Positions 18,125 to 28,800 of a DNA stretch of 64,000 bases are shown here, piece by piece. The notes under the pieces were generated by a model, which was given only the letters and a program-made list of their open reading frames with translations, had not been told where the DNA came from and searched no databases. The stretch covers positions 2,790,001-2,854,000 of the forward strand of contig JAWKLJ010000001.1 in NCBI GenBank assembly GCA_041392805.1, given 5' to 3'. Origin of the DNA: Saprospiraceae bacterium (GTDB taxonomy: Bacteria; Bacteroidota; Bacteroidia; Chitinophagales; Saprospiraceae). Every line of letters starts with the position of its first letter. Within the stretch, counting starts at the first letter, position 1. The translations under genes were made by a program, and so were the position numbers.

Positions 18125-19021
18125 ATGAGCCTGAGCCCGGAAGATAGAATTATACTTTGGATTATTTCACTTGGAATAGCCATTGGCTTATTCCTATATA
18201 TTGGAGGCAATGTTACTGGTGCTATCCAACCCTCCCCTATCCTGGTAGCTGTGTTCATTGCCCTTGGTTTTTCAGCGGCCATTTACCGCTTTTTAGGGGG
18301 CTTGTCAGGTTCGGGCATGAGCATTGGTCCGGCCAAACTGGCAGGAACGGCAGCGGCCTTTTTGGCTATTACCTGGTTTTTAAACCAAAGTCTTGAAAAA
18401 CAATGGGTGGGTATTGGCAGTCCTATTAGCATCGTTAGGCAATCGATCGGCATTTCGCCTAGTGATTGGTTTGCCGTAGATACAAAATCGGGGAATCCTG
18501 TTGAAGTAAAAGTAACCCTCAATGACAGTGTGGTAAAAACAATTCAGCCCTACTCCCCCGCTTATCCGGAACGCAACCTCATCCTGGACAAAGCTTCAAA
18601 TGGCAATTTCGCTTTTGCCATCAAAGCCCTTAGCGGCTCGGACAGCCTTATCCTCGGCGGCCTCCATCAAAGCGAATTGTCGAAAAATAAATTGTTCCGC
18701 TCCTTCGCTGATAAGGATAATAATTTGTTTACAAGTGATAACTTACCGCCCGGTTCTAAAAATATCTCTATCGCGCCAGAGCTCCCCTTTTTGTTGAATA
18801 CAGGGGCCTATTCCCAAGACCTTACTCGCTTTTCTTTGGTTGATCGGCAGACCAAAGAGCTGCTTCTGCCAGAAGCCAATATCAGGCTTCGAGGTGGCAA
18901 AATTTTCGAAGTAAAAAATCGCGTTTTCCTCATCCTGATCACCCAAGTCGATCATACGGGAAAAGGGAGAAAAGAAGAACCTTATGCTAAATTTGGAGTA
19001 ATTGAATTAAATCCGACTTAG
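18125..19021 (+). CDS. Uncharacterised membrane protein with three N-terminal helices
   Basis: I choose the ATG at 18125 (MSLSPEDRIILWIIS...), since the longer frame from 18050 adds 25 residues without supporting features. Three hydrophobic segments lie at about residues 8-28, 38-60 and 73-92. They are followed by about 200 soluble residues, probably periplasmic, beginning GSPISIVRQSIGISPSDWFAVD and containing several beta-strand-like stretches. I do not recognise the family. The gene stands alone, convergent with the large amidohydrolase gene. Confidence 0.6.
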   Translation: MSLSPEDRIILWIISLGIAIGLFLYIGGNVTGAIQPSPILVAVFIALGFSAAIYRFLGGLSGSGMSIGPAKLAGTAAAFLAITWFLNQSLEKQWVGIGSPISIVRQSIGISPSDWFAVDTKSGNPVEVKVTLNDSVVKTIQPYSPAYPERNLILDKASNGNFAFAIKALSGSDSLILGGLHQSELSKNKLFRSFADKDNNLFTSDNLPPGSKNISIAPELPFLLNTGAYSQDLTRFSLVDRQTKELLLPEANIRLRGGKIFEVKNRVFLILITQVDHTGKGRKEEPYAKFGVIELNPT

Positions 19022-19201
19022 TAGTTTGACGGAAATAAATGACACAACTTTTTCCAAAGATTAGTAAAAATGCACGGTCAACTAAATAAAATAATAATCA
19101 GCTTTGCAGTACATCAGCAGTTTATCCGGGAAGCGCCCTACGAAACTTCTGATGTCTGATGCGAGGCTTTTTTATACCTTTCTTAATTAACAAGGTACTA
19201 A

Positions 19202-22200
19202 CTACCTTCCCTTCTTTACTCCCGGCACATTACCAGGCGCAAAATCCTGCCACCACAAGGTCCCCAATTTTTTCTCAGTAGGATATACTTCGTCCAGGGT
19301 GTCTCCATTATACAAGCGACCATTTTTCATCACATAACGAATAGTGCTGGAATGTCGGATATTCTCTAAGGGATTTTTATCGAAAATCACTAAGTCAGCT
19401 AATTTGCCTGGCTCGATGGAGCCAAGGTCTTTGCTCAGGCCGATAGCCTCAGCGCCGAGAATAGTAGCCACCCTTAAGGCGTCATGTTCAGACATGCCAC
19501 CTGATTGCAAGGCCCATAGCTCCCAGTGATAGCCCAAGCCCTGCAATTGGCCATGGCTACCAATACCTGCCCGCCCCCCGGCTTCTACCAAATCTTTGGC
19601 AAAAGTCGACAACTCTTTAAATACATGCTCGTCTTCCATAAACCAACCGGCATTTCTTCGGCGTGTCCTTTCATCGAGGTTTTCATGTGGCATAAAGTAA
19701 GTCAATTTTTTATTGTCATGTGGGTTTTCGGTGGCATAGAAGTAATTTTCAGCCCAAGGACCACCATAGGCGACCAAAAGCGTTGGCGTATAAGCCGTGC
19801 GCGAAAAAGCAACCAGGTCAATAATGTCTTTATACAGTGGAAAGATCGGAAAAGAGTGCTCATGGCCGGGATAGCCATCGATCACCTGCGTCAAATTGGC
19901 TTTAAAATCAAGCCCTCCTTCCGTCGTAGGCATGATCTGCTGTTCTTTGGCGGCAATGATTAGCCATTGTCTTTGTTGGCGATTGCCAGAGCCATACATT
20001 TTGATGGTTTTGGTGTTATAATAACTGCTGTATCGCTTCATGACATCCCTGGCATGCGCCTGGCTACTAATCACTTCACTGCTAAAGATGCCTGGACCTG
20101 TAGAATATATTCGTGGCCCGATTAGCTTCCCGGCATCTACCAAATCTCCGTAAGTCAACACGTCTGTAGTGGCCGTTTGCGGGTCTCGGGTCGTCATCAC
20201 ACCAAAGGCCAAATTGGTCAGGTAAGGCCAGAATTGCCCTCGATGGAGATCAACAGGATGGCGAAAATGGGCGTGTGTATCTACAAAACCAGGAACAATG
20301 GTTTTGCCTGCCATATCAAGAATAGTAGCCCCAGTTGGCACCTTGAGCCTTCGACCAATGCCTTTGATCCGGTTGTTTTCAATCAGGATGTCGCCGCGGT
20401 CGATTACCTCTTTTCCTTTCATGGTGATGATCCGGGCGTTTCTCAACAACAGGGTTCCCTGGGGCATATCACGCTTGGTCTTGACTTCGATGCGATGCTC
20501 AATGGGCTGATAGCTTTTTTTAGCAGCCGTTGCACCTTCCGCCTGCTTTAAGCTGTCGGCAAAGGCTTTGGCAGCATTGAGGTCATAGGTTACATAGGCA
20601 TTGCCAATCGCCCAGTGCACCTGAGAAGCATCCGATGACCAGGCGGGGAATTGCCCACCAATATCGGTCAGCTGCCTAGAAGGAAAAGCCGCCGCATCGG
20701 GCTTGGCAACGGAAATAGTGGTGGCTTCTTTTCCTACCAGGGGCACTGTCACTACATAGAGGTCCATTCCTATTTGCGCCAGGGCCTGGTTTCCCTTGGG
20801 TGCCATCCGTATCCATGAAGCGTTGGGTGGGTCTTTCGCCGCCGGGGCTTTTTTCCCGGTTACTTTAAGGTGCATTTGTTCATCTGTGCCGTCCCAACGG
20901 ATGGAAGACAATCCTTTTGAGCCAGACAAATAGATTCTATCCGACCCTTCCACGAAGTGGGGGTTGTCTCTGCCCTCGGTCAAGGTGATAAAGTTATTGC
21001 CTGACCCATTGGCATCAATCCATACCAAATCGCTGGTACCACGGAAAGCCGTTCTTTGCAGGGCATTTCTAAAGTCTTGTGCCTGCCCTTTGATCAATAC
21101 AATTTTTGAGCCATCATTTGACCAGGCCGGGCTTTGATAAACGCCTCCCTCCTGGTTCAGTTGAACCAGCTGTGTACCGTCCGGGCGCACTTTGTAAACC
21201 TTGCCACCCTCGGGCTGCCAGCTAACAAAAGCTACCCAACGGCCATCGGGCGACCATGCCGGTTGGGCTTGGGTTTCGCTTAAATTTGTGAGTTTTCTTG
21301 GGTTGCCCGTTGGCAAATCCATGATATAAAGCTCATTAAGCGCTGTAAATACGAGTTGGCGATGGTCGGGAGAAGGGGCAATATCTCTGATTTGGGTGAC
21401 CACAAACTCGGGACTGTCTTCGATAGGATAATCAAAAGCTAATTCCGACCCCAGGTCGATCGCCGACTGTACTCGAAAGGGAATTTCCGTTGCTGTTTTC
21501 GAATCGATAGCAATCTTCCATATTTTTCCTCCATAAGAGATGACGATGGCTTTGTTGTCAGGTGTAAAGGAAAAGCCGGGCAATACATCTCGCGAAGCCC
21601 TTGATTCTTGGTCGTCGTGTTGAATAGGATATGCCAACCAGCTTTCATCGCCAGTATCCAGATCGCGAAGTATTAATCCGGTATGGGCGTCATGCCGAGT
21701 GGCGTATACGAGCCATTTTCCATCACTAGAGAGCGTTGGTCGAAAGGAAGAGCCATATCTATCGCCGCGGACAATCACCTCGCTGGTGACGCGGTCGTAG
21801 GTCGCCAATTGGTATTGCGGAAGCGCCGCGTTGTAATTCCACAGCCCCGTTCTTTGCGAAAACCAAATGTAGCGTTCATCCGCACCAAAGGCCCCTTCGA
21901 TCATGCGCATGTTATCCGGTTTACTCGTCAGGGCTGTTCCAGCGCCTCCATCTATGTGGTAAAGCCATAGCTTGTGCAGACTGGAGCCGCTTTGCTTAGA
22001 AGCGATAAGGTATTGGCCATCAGGTGACCATTCCGGTGATTGATAGGGATTATCATTCCCTTTTGTAATTTGTTTTTTGGTTTGGGTAGCAACATCAAGC
22101 GTCCACACGTTTTCTCCGCCCGATTCATCCGAAATATACACTACCTGCTTGCCGTCCGGGCTAAAACGGGGCTGGCTATCAAAGGGTAGGCCTCGCGTAA

Positions 22201-22462
22201 GTTGAGTAGCCGTTCCGCCAGCAATAGGTATTGTATACAAATCTCCTAAAAAGTCAAATACAATCGTTTGCCCATCAGGACTTACATCCAGCGCAATCCA
22301 GGAACCCTCTGTCAAATCAAAGGTAAAACTTCTACCCACTTCTAGTGGAAGCTCTTTTTTTTCTTTTTTCGTAGAATCTTTTTCGGTGGCAGTTTCCTGA
22401 CTAAAGCCACTGCTGGACAGGATTGTCAATAGAAGGAGAAGGGTGCATATTTTTCTAATCAT
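19202..22462 (-). CDS. Exported amidohydrolase with N-terminal TolB-like beta-propeller
   Basis: This 1086-residue protein has a signal peptide (LLLLTILSSSGFSQ) and then a propeller of TolB/WD40-like blades with repeated SPDG motifs (DVSPDGQTIVF, PRFSPDGKQVVY, PEWSPDGQYLI, PAWSPDGRWVAF). From about residue 680 comes an amidohydrolase domain with the metal motif VDTHAHFRH and the late EPGKLADLVIFDKNPLE block. Members hydrolyse amide bonds in small compounds or peptides; the metal site looks intact. The propeller may select peptide-like substrates. The protein is probably periplasmic. The gene is monocistronic. Confidence 0.85.
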   Translation of the reverse strand: MIRKICTLLLLLTILSSSGFSQETATEKDSTKKEKKELPLEVGRSFTFDLTEGSWIALDVSPDGQTIVFDFLGDLYTIPIAGGTATQLTRGLPFDSQPRFSPDGKQVVYISDESGGENVWTLDVATQTKKQITKGNDNPYQSPEWSPDGQYLIASKQSGSSLHKLWLYHIDGGAGTALTSKPDNMRMIEGAFGADERYIWFSQRTGLWNYNAALPQYQLATYDRVTSEVIVRGDRYGSSFRPTLSSDGKWLVYATRHDAHTGLILRDLDTGDESWLAYPIQHDDQESRASRDVLPGFSFTPDNKAIVISYGGKIWKIAIDSKTATEIPFRVQSAIDLGSELAFDYPIEDSPEFVVTQIRDIAPSPDHRQLVFTALNELYIMDLPTGNPRKLTNLSETQAQPAWSPDGRWVAFVSWQPEGGKVYKVRPDGTQLVQLNQEGGVYQSPAWSNDGSKIVLIKGQAQDFRNALQRTAFRGTSDLVWIDANGSGNNFITLTEGRDNPHFVEGSDRIYLSGSKGLSSIRWDGTDEQMHLKVTGKKAPAAKDPPNASWIRMAPKGNQALAQIGMDLYVVTVPLVGKEATTISVAKPDAAAFPSRQLTDIGGQFPAWSSDASQVHWAIGNAYVTYDLNAAKAFADSLKQAEGATAAKKSYQPIEHRIEVKTKRDMPQGTLLLRNARIITMKGKEVIDRGDILIENNRIKGIGRRLKVPTGATILDMAGKTIVPGFVDTHAHFRHPVDLHRGQFWPYLTNLAFGVMTTRDPQTATTDVLTYGDLVDAGKLIGPRIYSTGPGIFSSEVISSQAHARDVMKRYSSYYNTKTIKMYGSGNRQQRQWLIIAAKEQQIMPTTEGGLDFKANLTQVIDGYPGHEHSFPIFPLYKDIIDLVAFSRTAYTPTLLVAYGGPWAENYFYATENPHDNKKLTYFMPHENLDERTRRRNAGWFMEDEHVFKELSTFAKDLVEAGGRAGIGSHGQLQGLGYHWELWALQSGGMSEHDALRVATILGAEAIGLSKDLGSIEPGKLADLVIFDKNPLENIRHSSTIRYVMKNGRLYNGDTLDEVYPTEKKLGTLWWQDFAPGNVPGVKKGR

Positions 22463-22601
22463 GATAGGTGCATTACAAGGTTAGTGTTTAGCCTTCTTAG
22501 AGGAAATAGCGATTTGGAAAGGTAAGATATATTGAAGGAAAAGTTTATCTGGAATAACACATGTTTTATAAAGGTTATTAAAATATCATTGGGGGCTACA
22601 T

Positions 22602-22982
22602 CTACTGCTGCTCTTCTTCCTCTAATGACTGAATGATCGTATAAACTGCTTCTGCTGACAAGTCTGTCAATTTAATTAATAATTCGATTGAGAGACCAGC
22701 ATCTATTCCTTCTTTAATGACAAGTCTATTTTTTTGCTCGATTCCTTGTTTAATGCCTTGCTCGATTCCTTGCTCGATTCCTTGTTCGATTCCTTGCTCG
22801 ATTCCTTGCTCGATTCCTTGTTTAAGGCCTTGTTCGATACCTTGTTCGATGCCTTGTTCAATTCCTTGAATAATTCCCTCTTGAACCAGCATATCATAAG
22901 AACTCATAGCCATTTTTTTAGTTTCTCCGGAAAGTGTCATTGCCAATTGATTTGAGGAATGAGTTCTAAATAAAGTATACAT
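22602..22982 (-). pseudogene. C-terminal fragment of an Rpn-family (PD-(D/E)XK, putative transposase) gene with GIEQ repeats
   Basis: The frame encodes a tail typical of Rpn/YhgA-like proteins: a helical segment (GETKKMAMSSYDMLVQEG), then twelve tandem four-residue units of the type GIEQ, then a charged C-terminal helix (LSIELLIKLTDLSAEAVYTIIQ). The nuclease domain expected before it is missing; upstream the sequence runs into a palindromic insertion, with a possible piece of the N-terminal part beyond it in another frame. It is probably a broken gene. The Gln-rich tail could still be made as a 126-residue peptide from the ATG at 22982. Confidence 0.65.
22734..22877 (-). repeat. Twelve tandem 12-base repeats coding for GIEQ units
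   Basis: The 144 bases consist of twelve 12-base units close to GGAATCGAGCAA on the minus strand, encoding GIIQ, GIEQ, GLKQ or GIKQ. Copy-to-copy differences are mostly at codon third positions. Such arrays are common in Rpn-family tails and change length easily by slippage in steps of four residues. Confidence 0.85.
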
Positions 22983-23141
22983 CTTGACTTGTTCTTTTCC
23001 CCTCTGACCGCGTTGAAAAAAGACTCGCGTAGCTACGGACTTCGGCGTGAGCTCAGTCGAACGCTATGCTCGTTTTTTTCGCCTTCTCAGAGGGGAAAAT
23101 TCCTACGTCAATCTTGTATGCTTTATTTAAACCTCATTCCT
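22955..23141. repeat. Imperfect palindromic insertion (MITE-like) inside the Rpn gene
   Basis: The outer arms start with AGGAATGAG (22955-22963) and end with its complement CTCATTCCT (23133-23141), with partial matching for about 33 bases inward. Inside lies a perfect 13-base pair TTTTCCCCTCTGA (22995-23007) and TCAGAGGGGAAAA (23087-23099). The centre, with GAGCTCAGTCGAA, resembles the palindromic repeats often scattered in Bacteroidota genomes. The whole 187 bases could fold into one long hairpin. No protein is encoded. Confidence 0.65.
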
Positions 23142-23359
23142 AACTTAGTCCTACTAAGTTCGACATTTTGTAGAAAATAAACAATCATCCCCTCGAATAA
23201 GTTTCTTTTTGCACGATCATGGATCTGGTTTTCGATGCCTATAAAAATTCGGGTATAGTATTGAGGTGGCAAGGTTTGAATATGCTTCATCAATAGTAAT
23301 ATTTTGCTTACCCTAATCAAGGTGTAAAATCTCCTAGTGCCAACAGCACTCGAGGGCAC
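23123..23359 (-). pseudogene. Possible internal fragment of the broken Rpn-type gene
   Basis: A 78-codon frame contains SKILLLMKHIQTLPPQYYTRIFIGIE and a helical LFEGMIVYFLQNVELS, which would fit the part that precedes the Gln-rich tail in Rpn-type proteins. It lies directly on the other side of the palindromic insertion, in a different frame from the tail. The link to the tail is inferred from order and strand, not from a confirmed alignment. Bases 23360-23554 upstream show no further recognisable gene. Confidence 0.35.
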
Positions 23360-23554
23360 ATATCGGTAAATACAGAATAAATGATGCGATTTTTCTTGGC
23401 TTTTCCGGGTTTAAAATAAAAGTTTAAAGCAGATTCGAATTTTTCGATGCCCCAGGTTTACCAAATCCTTGAAATAAATAGAGAGGGAAACAATAGAGAT
23501 AGAAACAATGTCTAGGTTTTTTTATAAATTAGGTCAATATTAAAAAATCAGCAA

Positions 23555-25810
23555 ATGGCAATTCTAAAAACTTCCTATAACCGTCGCTCTTTTTTGAAAA
23601 CTTCCGCTCTCTCCGGTGGTGGCATGTTGCTCGGTTTTAGTTGGCTGGCCTCCTGCCAAACGACAGCAGATGAAACAGCGTTGACCATGCCAGAAGAATG
23701 GTTCGACATCAATGCCTATCTAAAAATTGGCGACAATGGTGTAGTTACTATCATGTCTCCAAACCCAGAGGGTGGGCAGAACGTAAAAACTTCCATGCCG
23801 ATGATCGTAGCAGAGGAATTGGACATCGACTGGAATGATGTAATAGTAGAACAAGCTCCTTTGAATACAGCATTGTATAGTCGTCAATTTATTGGCGGTA
23901 GCCAGGCCATTCGAACGAGTTGGAAAGGACTGAGAATGGCTGGTGCCTCAGCTCGACACATGTTGCGAGAGGCCGCTGCTCAAGCCTGGCAGGTGCCGGT
24001 AGCGGAGATCACTACCGAAGCAGGCGTATTATACCATAAACAAAGTGGTAAATCAGCAGGTTATGGCGAAATGGCTTCAGCTGCTGCCCAAATTCCGGTT
24101 CCGGAAGAAGTACAACTGAAAGACATCGGGGAATTTAAACTCATCGGTACTTCACGCAAAAATGTGGATGGTAAGAAAATCGTGACCGGCCAGCCCTTGT
24201 TTGGTATAGATACACATAAAGAAGGCATGCTAATCGCGATGATTGCCCACCCTCCGGCTTTCGGTATGAAATTAAAATCCGTAGATGATGCAGCAGCCAA
24301 AGCTATGCCCGGGATTCGCGATGTTTTCGCGATAAAGGTCTTAGAGGATCATTTTGAAAGACAACATTTTGACACCTGTACTTTTCTCGAAGTGGTGGCC
24401 ATTGTAGGTAATTCCACCTGGGAAGTCATGAACGCTAAAAAAGCACTAAAGGTCCAATGGGAGCCTTTTGAAACCTATACCGAAGAGAGAAAACCTTTTG
24501 GAGGGGCAAAGCAGACGCTTACCATTCCTGCTGGATTGGAGAACACCACCGACCACCTGGCTAAAATGGCGGAAGTGGGCGCCAAATCGGGACAAGTAGT
24601 CCGCAAAGATGGCGATCCTGAAGCGGCTTTCAGGAGTGCGACAAAGGTTATTGAGCGAACTTATACCGCTCCCTTCCTTGCGCACAACTGCATGGAGCCT
24701 ATGAATTTCTTTGCCCACGTGACTTCAGAAAAGGCAACCCTAATCGGTCCCCTGCAAAAAGCGGAATTAACAGAGCAAGCCTTATCGGCTCGCCTAGGAA
24801 TGCCCGTGGAGCAAATTGATATCCAGATGACCCGGCTCGGAGGAGGGTATGGACGAAGATCCTATGCCCATTGGCTGATTGAGTCAGCCCTCATATCACA
24901 AAAAATGAATGCGCCCATTAAGCTGATGTATACCCGAGAAGATGATATGACAGGAGGTATTTACCGGCCCGCCTATCAAGCCACCTATCGGGCTGCTTTA
25001 GATGCAGATAATAACTTGATAGGTTTCTATGTCAATGCCGGTGGCATCCCTGAAAGCCCGCTGTATGCAGACAGATTTCCGGCCGGAGCAGTTGAAAACT
25101 ATCTTGCAGAAAGTTGGACGATTGATAGCAATATTACCATTGGCTCTTTTCGGGCACCCCGATCCAACTTCATGGCCGCTGCCGAACAGTCCTTCCTGGA
25201 TGAAGTAGCGGAAGTTGCTGGTAAAGACCCCATCGATTTCCGTTTGGAACTATTGGAACGGGCGAAAAATAATCCGGTCGGTGAGCGCAACGACTATGAC
25301 GCAGCTCGCTACGCTGGCGTGTTAGAATTAGTCCGGGAAAAATCCGGCTGGGGACAGGAACAACAAAATGTGCATCGTGGCGTTTCCGCCTATTTTTGTC
25401 ACAACTCCTATGCCGCGCAGGTGATGGATTTAACAATCGAAAGCGGCATACCGGTAATTCAAAAAGTCCACTGTGCAGTGGATTGTGGTATCGTGGTTAA
25501 TCCAGATGCCGCCTCCAATCTAGCGGAAGGAGCCATTGTAGATGGTATTGGTAATGCTTTATACGGCGCGTTAACCTTCAAAGATGGGATGCCAGATAAA
25601 AGCAATTATCATCAATATCGTATGATTCGAATGAGTGAAGCACCTAAAGCAATTGATATTCACTTCGTACAAAATAATATTGATCCGACCGGCTTGGGCG
25701 AACCCACTTTCCCTCCTGCTTTCGCAGCGGTAGCCAATGCATTGTATCAAGCGACAGGGAAGCGATTTTACCAGCAACCTTTCCTTGATGGCAAGCAGGA
25801 GTTGGGGTAG
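23555..25810 (+). CDS. TAT-exported xanthine dehydrogenase-family molybdenum-binding subunit (IorB-like)
   Basis: The N-terminus has a twin-arginine signal (NRRSFLKTSALSGGGMLLGF) and a cysteine near SWLASCQTT. The 751 residues cover the large subunit of the isoquinoline 1-oxidoreductase/aldehyde dehydrogenase type of molybdenum hydroxylase: PNPEGGQNVKTSMPMIVAEEL, RLGGGYGRRSYAHW, GSFRAPRSNF and the conserved late GLGEPTFPPAFAAVANAL containing the catalytic Glu. Such enzymes hydroxylate heterocycles or aldehydes and pass electrons to a small [2Fe-2S] subunit. No gene for that subunit lies beside it. The neighbouring ABC-permease gene is convergent. Confidence 0.87.
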   Translation: MAILKTSYNRRSFLKTSALSGGGMLLGFSWLASCQTTADETALTMPEEWFDINAYLKIGDNGVVTIMSPNPEGGQNVKTSMPMIVAEELDIDWNDVIVEQAPLNTALYSRQFIGGSQAIRTSWKGLRMAGASARHMLREAAAQAWQVPVAEITTEAGVLYHKQSGKSAGYGEMASAAAQIPVPEEVQLKDIGEFKLIGTSRKNVDGKKIVTGQPLFGIDTHKEGMLIAMIAHPPAFGMKLKSVDDAAAKAMPGIRDVFAIKVLEDHFERQHFDTCTFLEVVAIVGNSTWEVMNAKKALKVQWEPFETYTEERKPFGGAKQTLTIPAGLENTTDHLAKMAEVGAKSGQVVRKDGDPEAAFRSATKVIERTYTAPFLAHNCMEPMNFFAHVTSEKATLIGPLQKAELTEQALSARLGMPVEQIDIQMTRLGGGYGRRSYAHWLIESALISQKMNAPIKLMYTREDDMTGGIYRPAYQATYRAALDADNNLIGFYVNAGGIPESPLYADRFPAGAVENYLAESWTIDSNITIGSFRAPRSNFMAAAEQSFLDEVAEVAGKDPIDFRLELLERAKNNPVGERNDYDAARYAGVLELVREKSGWGQEQQNVHRGVSAYFCHNSYAAQVMDLTIESGIPVIQKVHCAVDCGIVVNPDAASNLAEGAIVDGIGNALYGALTFKDGMPDKSNYHQYRMIRMSEAPKAIDIHFVQNNIDPTGLGEPTFPPAFAAVANALYQATGKRFYQQPFLDGKQELG

Positions 25811-25822
25811 TATGCCTTTCGC

Positions 25823-28800
25823 TCATGTTTCCTTTAATTGAAGGGTTTTTAGGTTATTCGAACTGGTTCTATCTATCAATTTGTTCAATGGATCAATACC
25901 TGCTTTGCTTGGTTGTTGATTTACCAGGATTTCTATTTTTGTCTTTTGATCCGTGATTTTATGCTTTTTTAAGTAAATTAATTCCTCTTTTCCGTCTTTT
26001 CCAGTAGCATATACACCTACATCCACCCAATCATTCATAGTAATGGCAGTTGCCACACCCAAACTATCAACACGATATTTTTTGGCAGCTACCGTCAAGT
26101 TTAACTGATATTGATTCGCTCCAAGCCTTTCGTATTCCCCTTCAATTGTTTCCGTATCGTAGTAGGTGATCGTTTCAAACAAATCGGTAATGACATATTG
26201 CAAACTATCTGGTGTTACCTCCCTGAAATAGTCTAACAAATCGGCGGTCGTAGCATACCTGTCGTTTTGGGCAACACAATCAAAACTACACCAATCCTTA
26301 ATAAATCGGCTCAAGGCAAGATTGACTTTTTCTTCTGAAATATAATCCTGAAAAGCATATAAATTTAACGATCCTTTCCTATAATAAATATATTCTTGCC
26401 CTTCTACAAGAGCCAAAGGCAATTCCTGTTTAGTTTCTGCAACGCTTCCTTTCCAATAGGCGTCCTGTTCCATTTGCAAAAACTGCTGAATTTTCGCTTC
26501 AGGGTACCGTTGTTTCAGTACCATCAAAGCGGAATATTGTGCCAAACTCTCCAAAATCATATACCTTCCTTGCACATCGGCAGCAGCCACCTGAAGGCCC
26601 CACCATTGGTGCGCCAACTCGTGGGCAGTGACATAGAAGGCCATGTCTACATCTTTTTCTTCCTTGATGTTTAACATAAACCCCATCGCTTCCGAAAAGG
26701 GTACGGTGTTGGGGAAAGATTGCGCAAATGACGCATAACGGGGAAATTCCATAATGCGCATCTGCTTATATTGATAGGGACTAAAATAGGTGCTGAAATA
26801 ATCGAAAGACATTTTCATGGCTTCCATCATTCGTTGCAGGTTGTATTCGTGGCCCTTGTGATAATAAATTTCTAGTGCCACAGGCTCCTCTAAGCTATCC
26901 ATTGCGGGGGCCCAGGTATCTCGCAAAACTTCATAACGAGCGGAAACAATGTCATAAAAATTGACCATGTCTTTATCCATTTTATAATGGAAATAGCGAC
27001 GATTACCCGCTTGCCATTCCTGCTGCAAAGGTCCTGGGGCGATTGCCATTTGACTCATATCTGTTCCAATGATAATTTCAAAACTGATCCCATTATAATC
27101 TCCTCCTAAGCGCTCATTTGAGGCCTCCTTTTGATCATTCCTTTTAGCCAGGTTGATGCTAGGTGCTAAGCCATATTTGGCACGATCGATATCGTCTTTG
27201 AGTTCATACTTTCGATTATAACCTAATGTCGGGAAGTGATAACTACCAAAGAAAGTTCCATTATAAACAATTTTTGTATCCGAACTATTTCCCACAAAGC
27301 CCTTGGTCGTATAGGTTTGTTTGAATGTCATTTTTATGGTATCTCCAGGTTGCAAGGCCTGGTTTAAAGCATACGCATAATAGTCGTACTGCTTAAAGGT
27401 GTCGTCAAGTGTAGCCCCTCCTTCAAAATCGACGTAGGCAAGCGCTGTTCGTGGGTCAAGCAATTTTTGAACGTAGACCTTATGGATGGGCTCCTTTTCC
27501 ATATTGGCAAGCATATAATACCCTTCTACTGTATAATCTCTATTTGCCGGATACAGCTCAACTTTCAGGTTAATGCCAATAATTTTTGGCTGAGCTATCT
27601 GCTCAAATTTTTTGAGTGTTTTTTCGTAATCAGCTCTAAAGGCCAGCTTCTGCGAATTGGACCAATAATCATTAAGGATATTGGTATTGTAAAAAATATA
27701 ACTGCCCATTAATACAAAGGCAAGTAAGGCCGTCGCCCCTAATTTCACCAAAGGTTTGCTGAGTCGTTGCTTACCTAGTTTCCAGCGATTTTTCAGGCTT
27801 GTTTCTGCACCTCTGATCGTAAACACAACAGTAATAACAAATAAGAAAACACTAAAGGCCAGCCAATACATCTCAAACCAGAGGTAAGGCGGTAGGAAGT
27901 GTCCGTAGCCATTCATATCTGAATAGATACCCAAACTAATTCCGCCAAATTTAAATAAGGGGTGGCCATAGTCGAGCACCTCCAAAGCCATAGTAATCAA
28001 GAAAAAGGTCAATACCAAAAGGTGGCCTATAAACTTTGAATTAGCCATCACTTGGAGGAAAAAAGAGAGGAAAGTAAAAAGCACCAGGAAGGGCAATACC
28101 TCAAGGAAAAATCCGGTGAGATATACCCCCCATTCATAATGATAATAACCATTAAGGGTCTGAAAAACAATACCAGATAGGATGAGGGCCACCAGCAATA
28201 CCATGTAGGTTAATAAAAGCCCAATAAATTTTCCTGCGAGGTGGATGAAATCGGTAACGGGCAGCGCATCATATATTCCGTTTAGCTTAGCTCCCCTTTC
28301 TTTCCAAATGAGTTCTCCTGAATAAAAGACAAGTATAATCAGAAAAAAAGGAATAGCTGTTTCCTGTAATTCCTCCACGATCAGGTAAGTCGCAGGATAA
28401 CTATCAACTCCATAAGAGGTACCCAAACTGATGGAGTTGATAAAAATAATAACCACTCCACACAGCACAATAGCCCAAAAAGAAACTTCTCTCAGGATAG
28501 ATTTGAAGTAAAACAATGCATTTACTTTCAATTGAATACTTTTGGCTTTAAATCCTTCGCTTAAAGTGACATCCGGTATTTTTATAGCTAATGGAGGTGT
28601 TTCATGCGCTTCCTTCTGCGGTTTTAGTCGATTCTTTAAAGGCTTGTCCTTGATTACATTAAAATTAAAAGCATAATACCCGATCACCAAAGCCAGAACG
28701 CCCACTAGCAACCAAAAAAACCGATTGTACAATAGAATGCGTTCAATGGGGATGGATAAGGTATTGCGTTCGACAATGCTCCAGGATTTTACGACCTCAC

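Noticed and set aside
22734..22877. Regular 12-base repeats that might suggest a CRISPR-like array
   Set aside because: The units have no spacers and encode a tetrapeptide repeat in frame; this is a coding tandem repeat.
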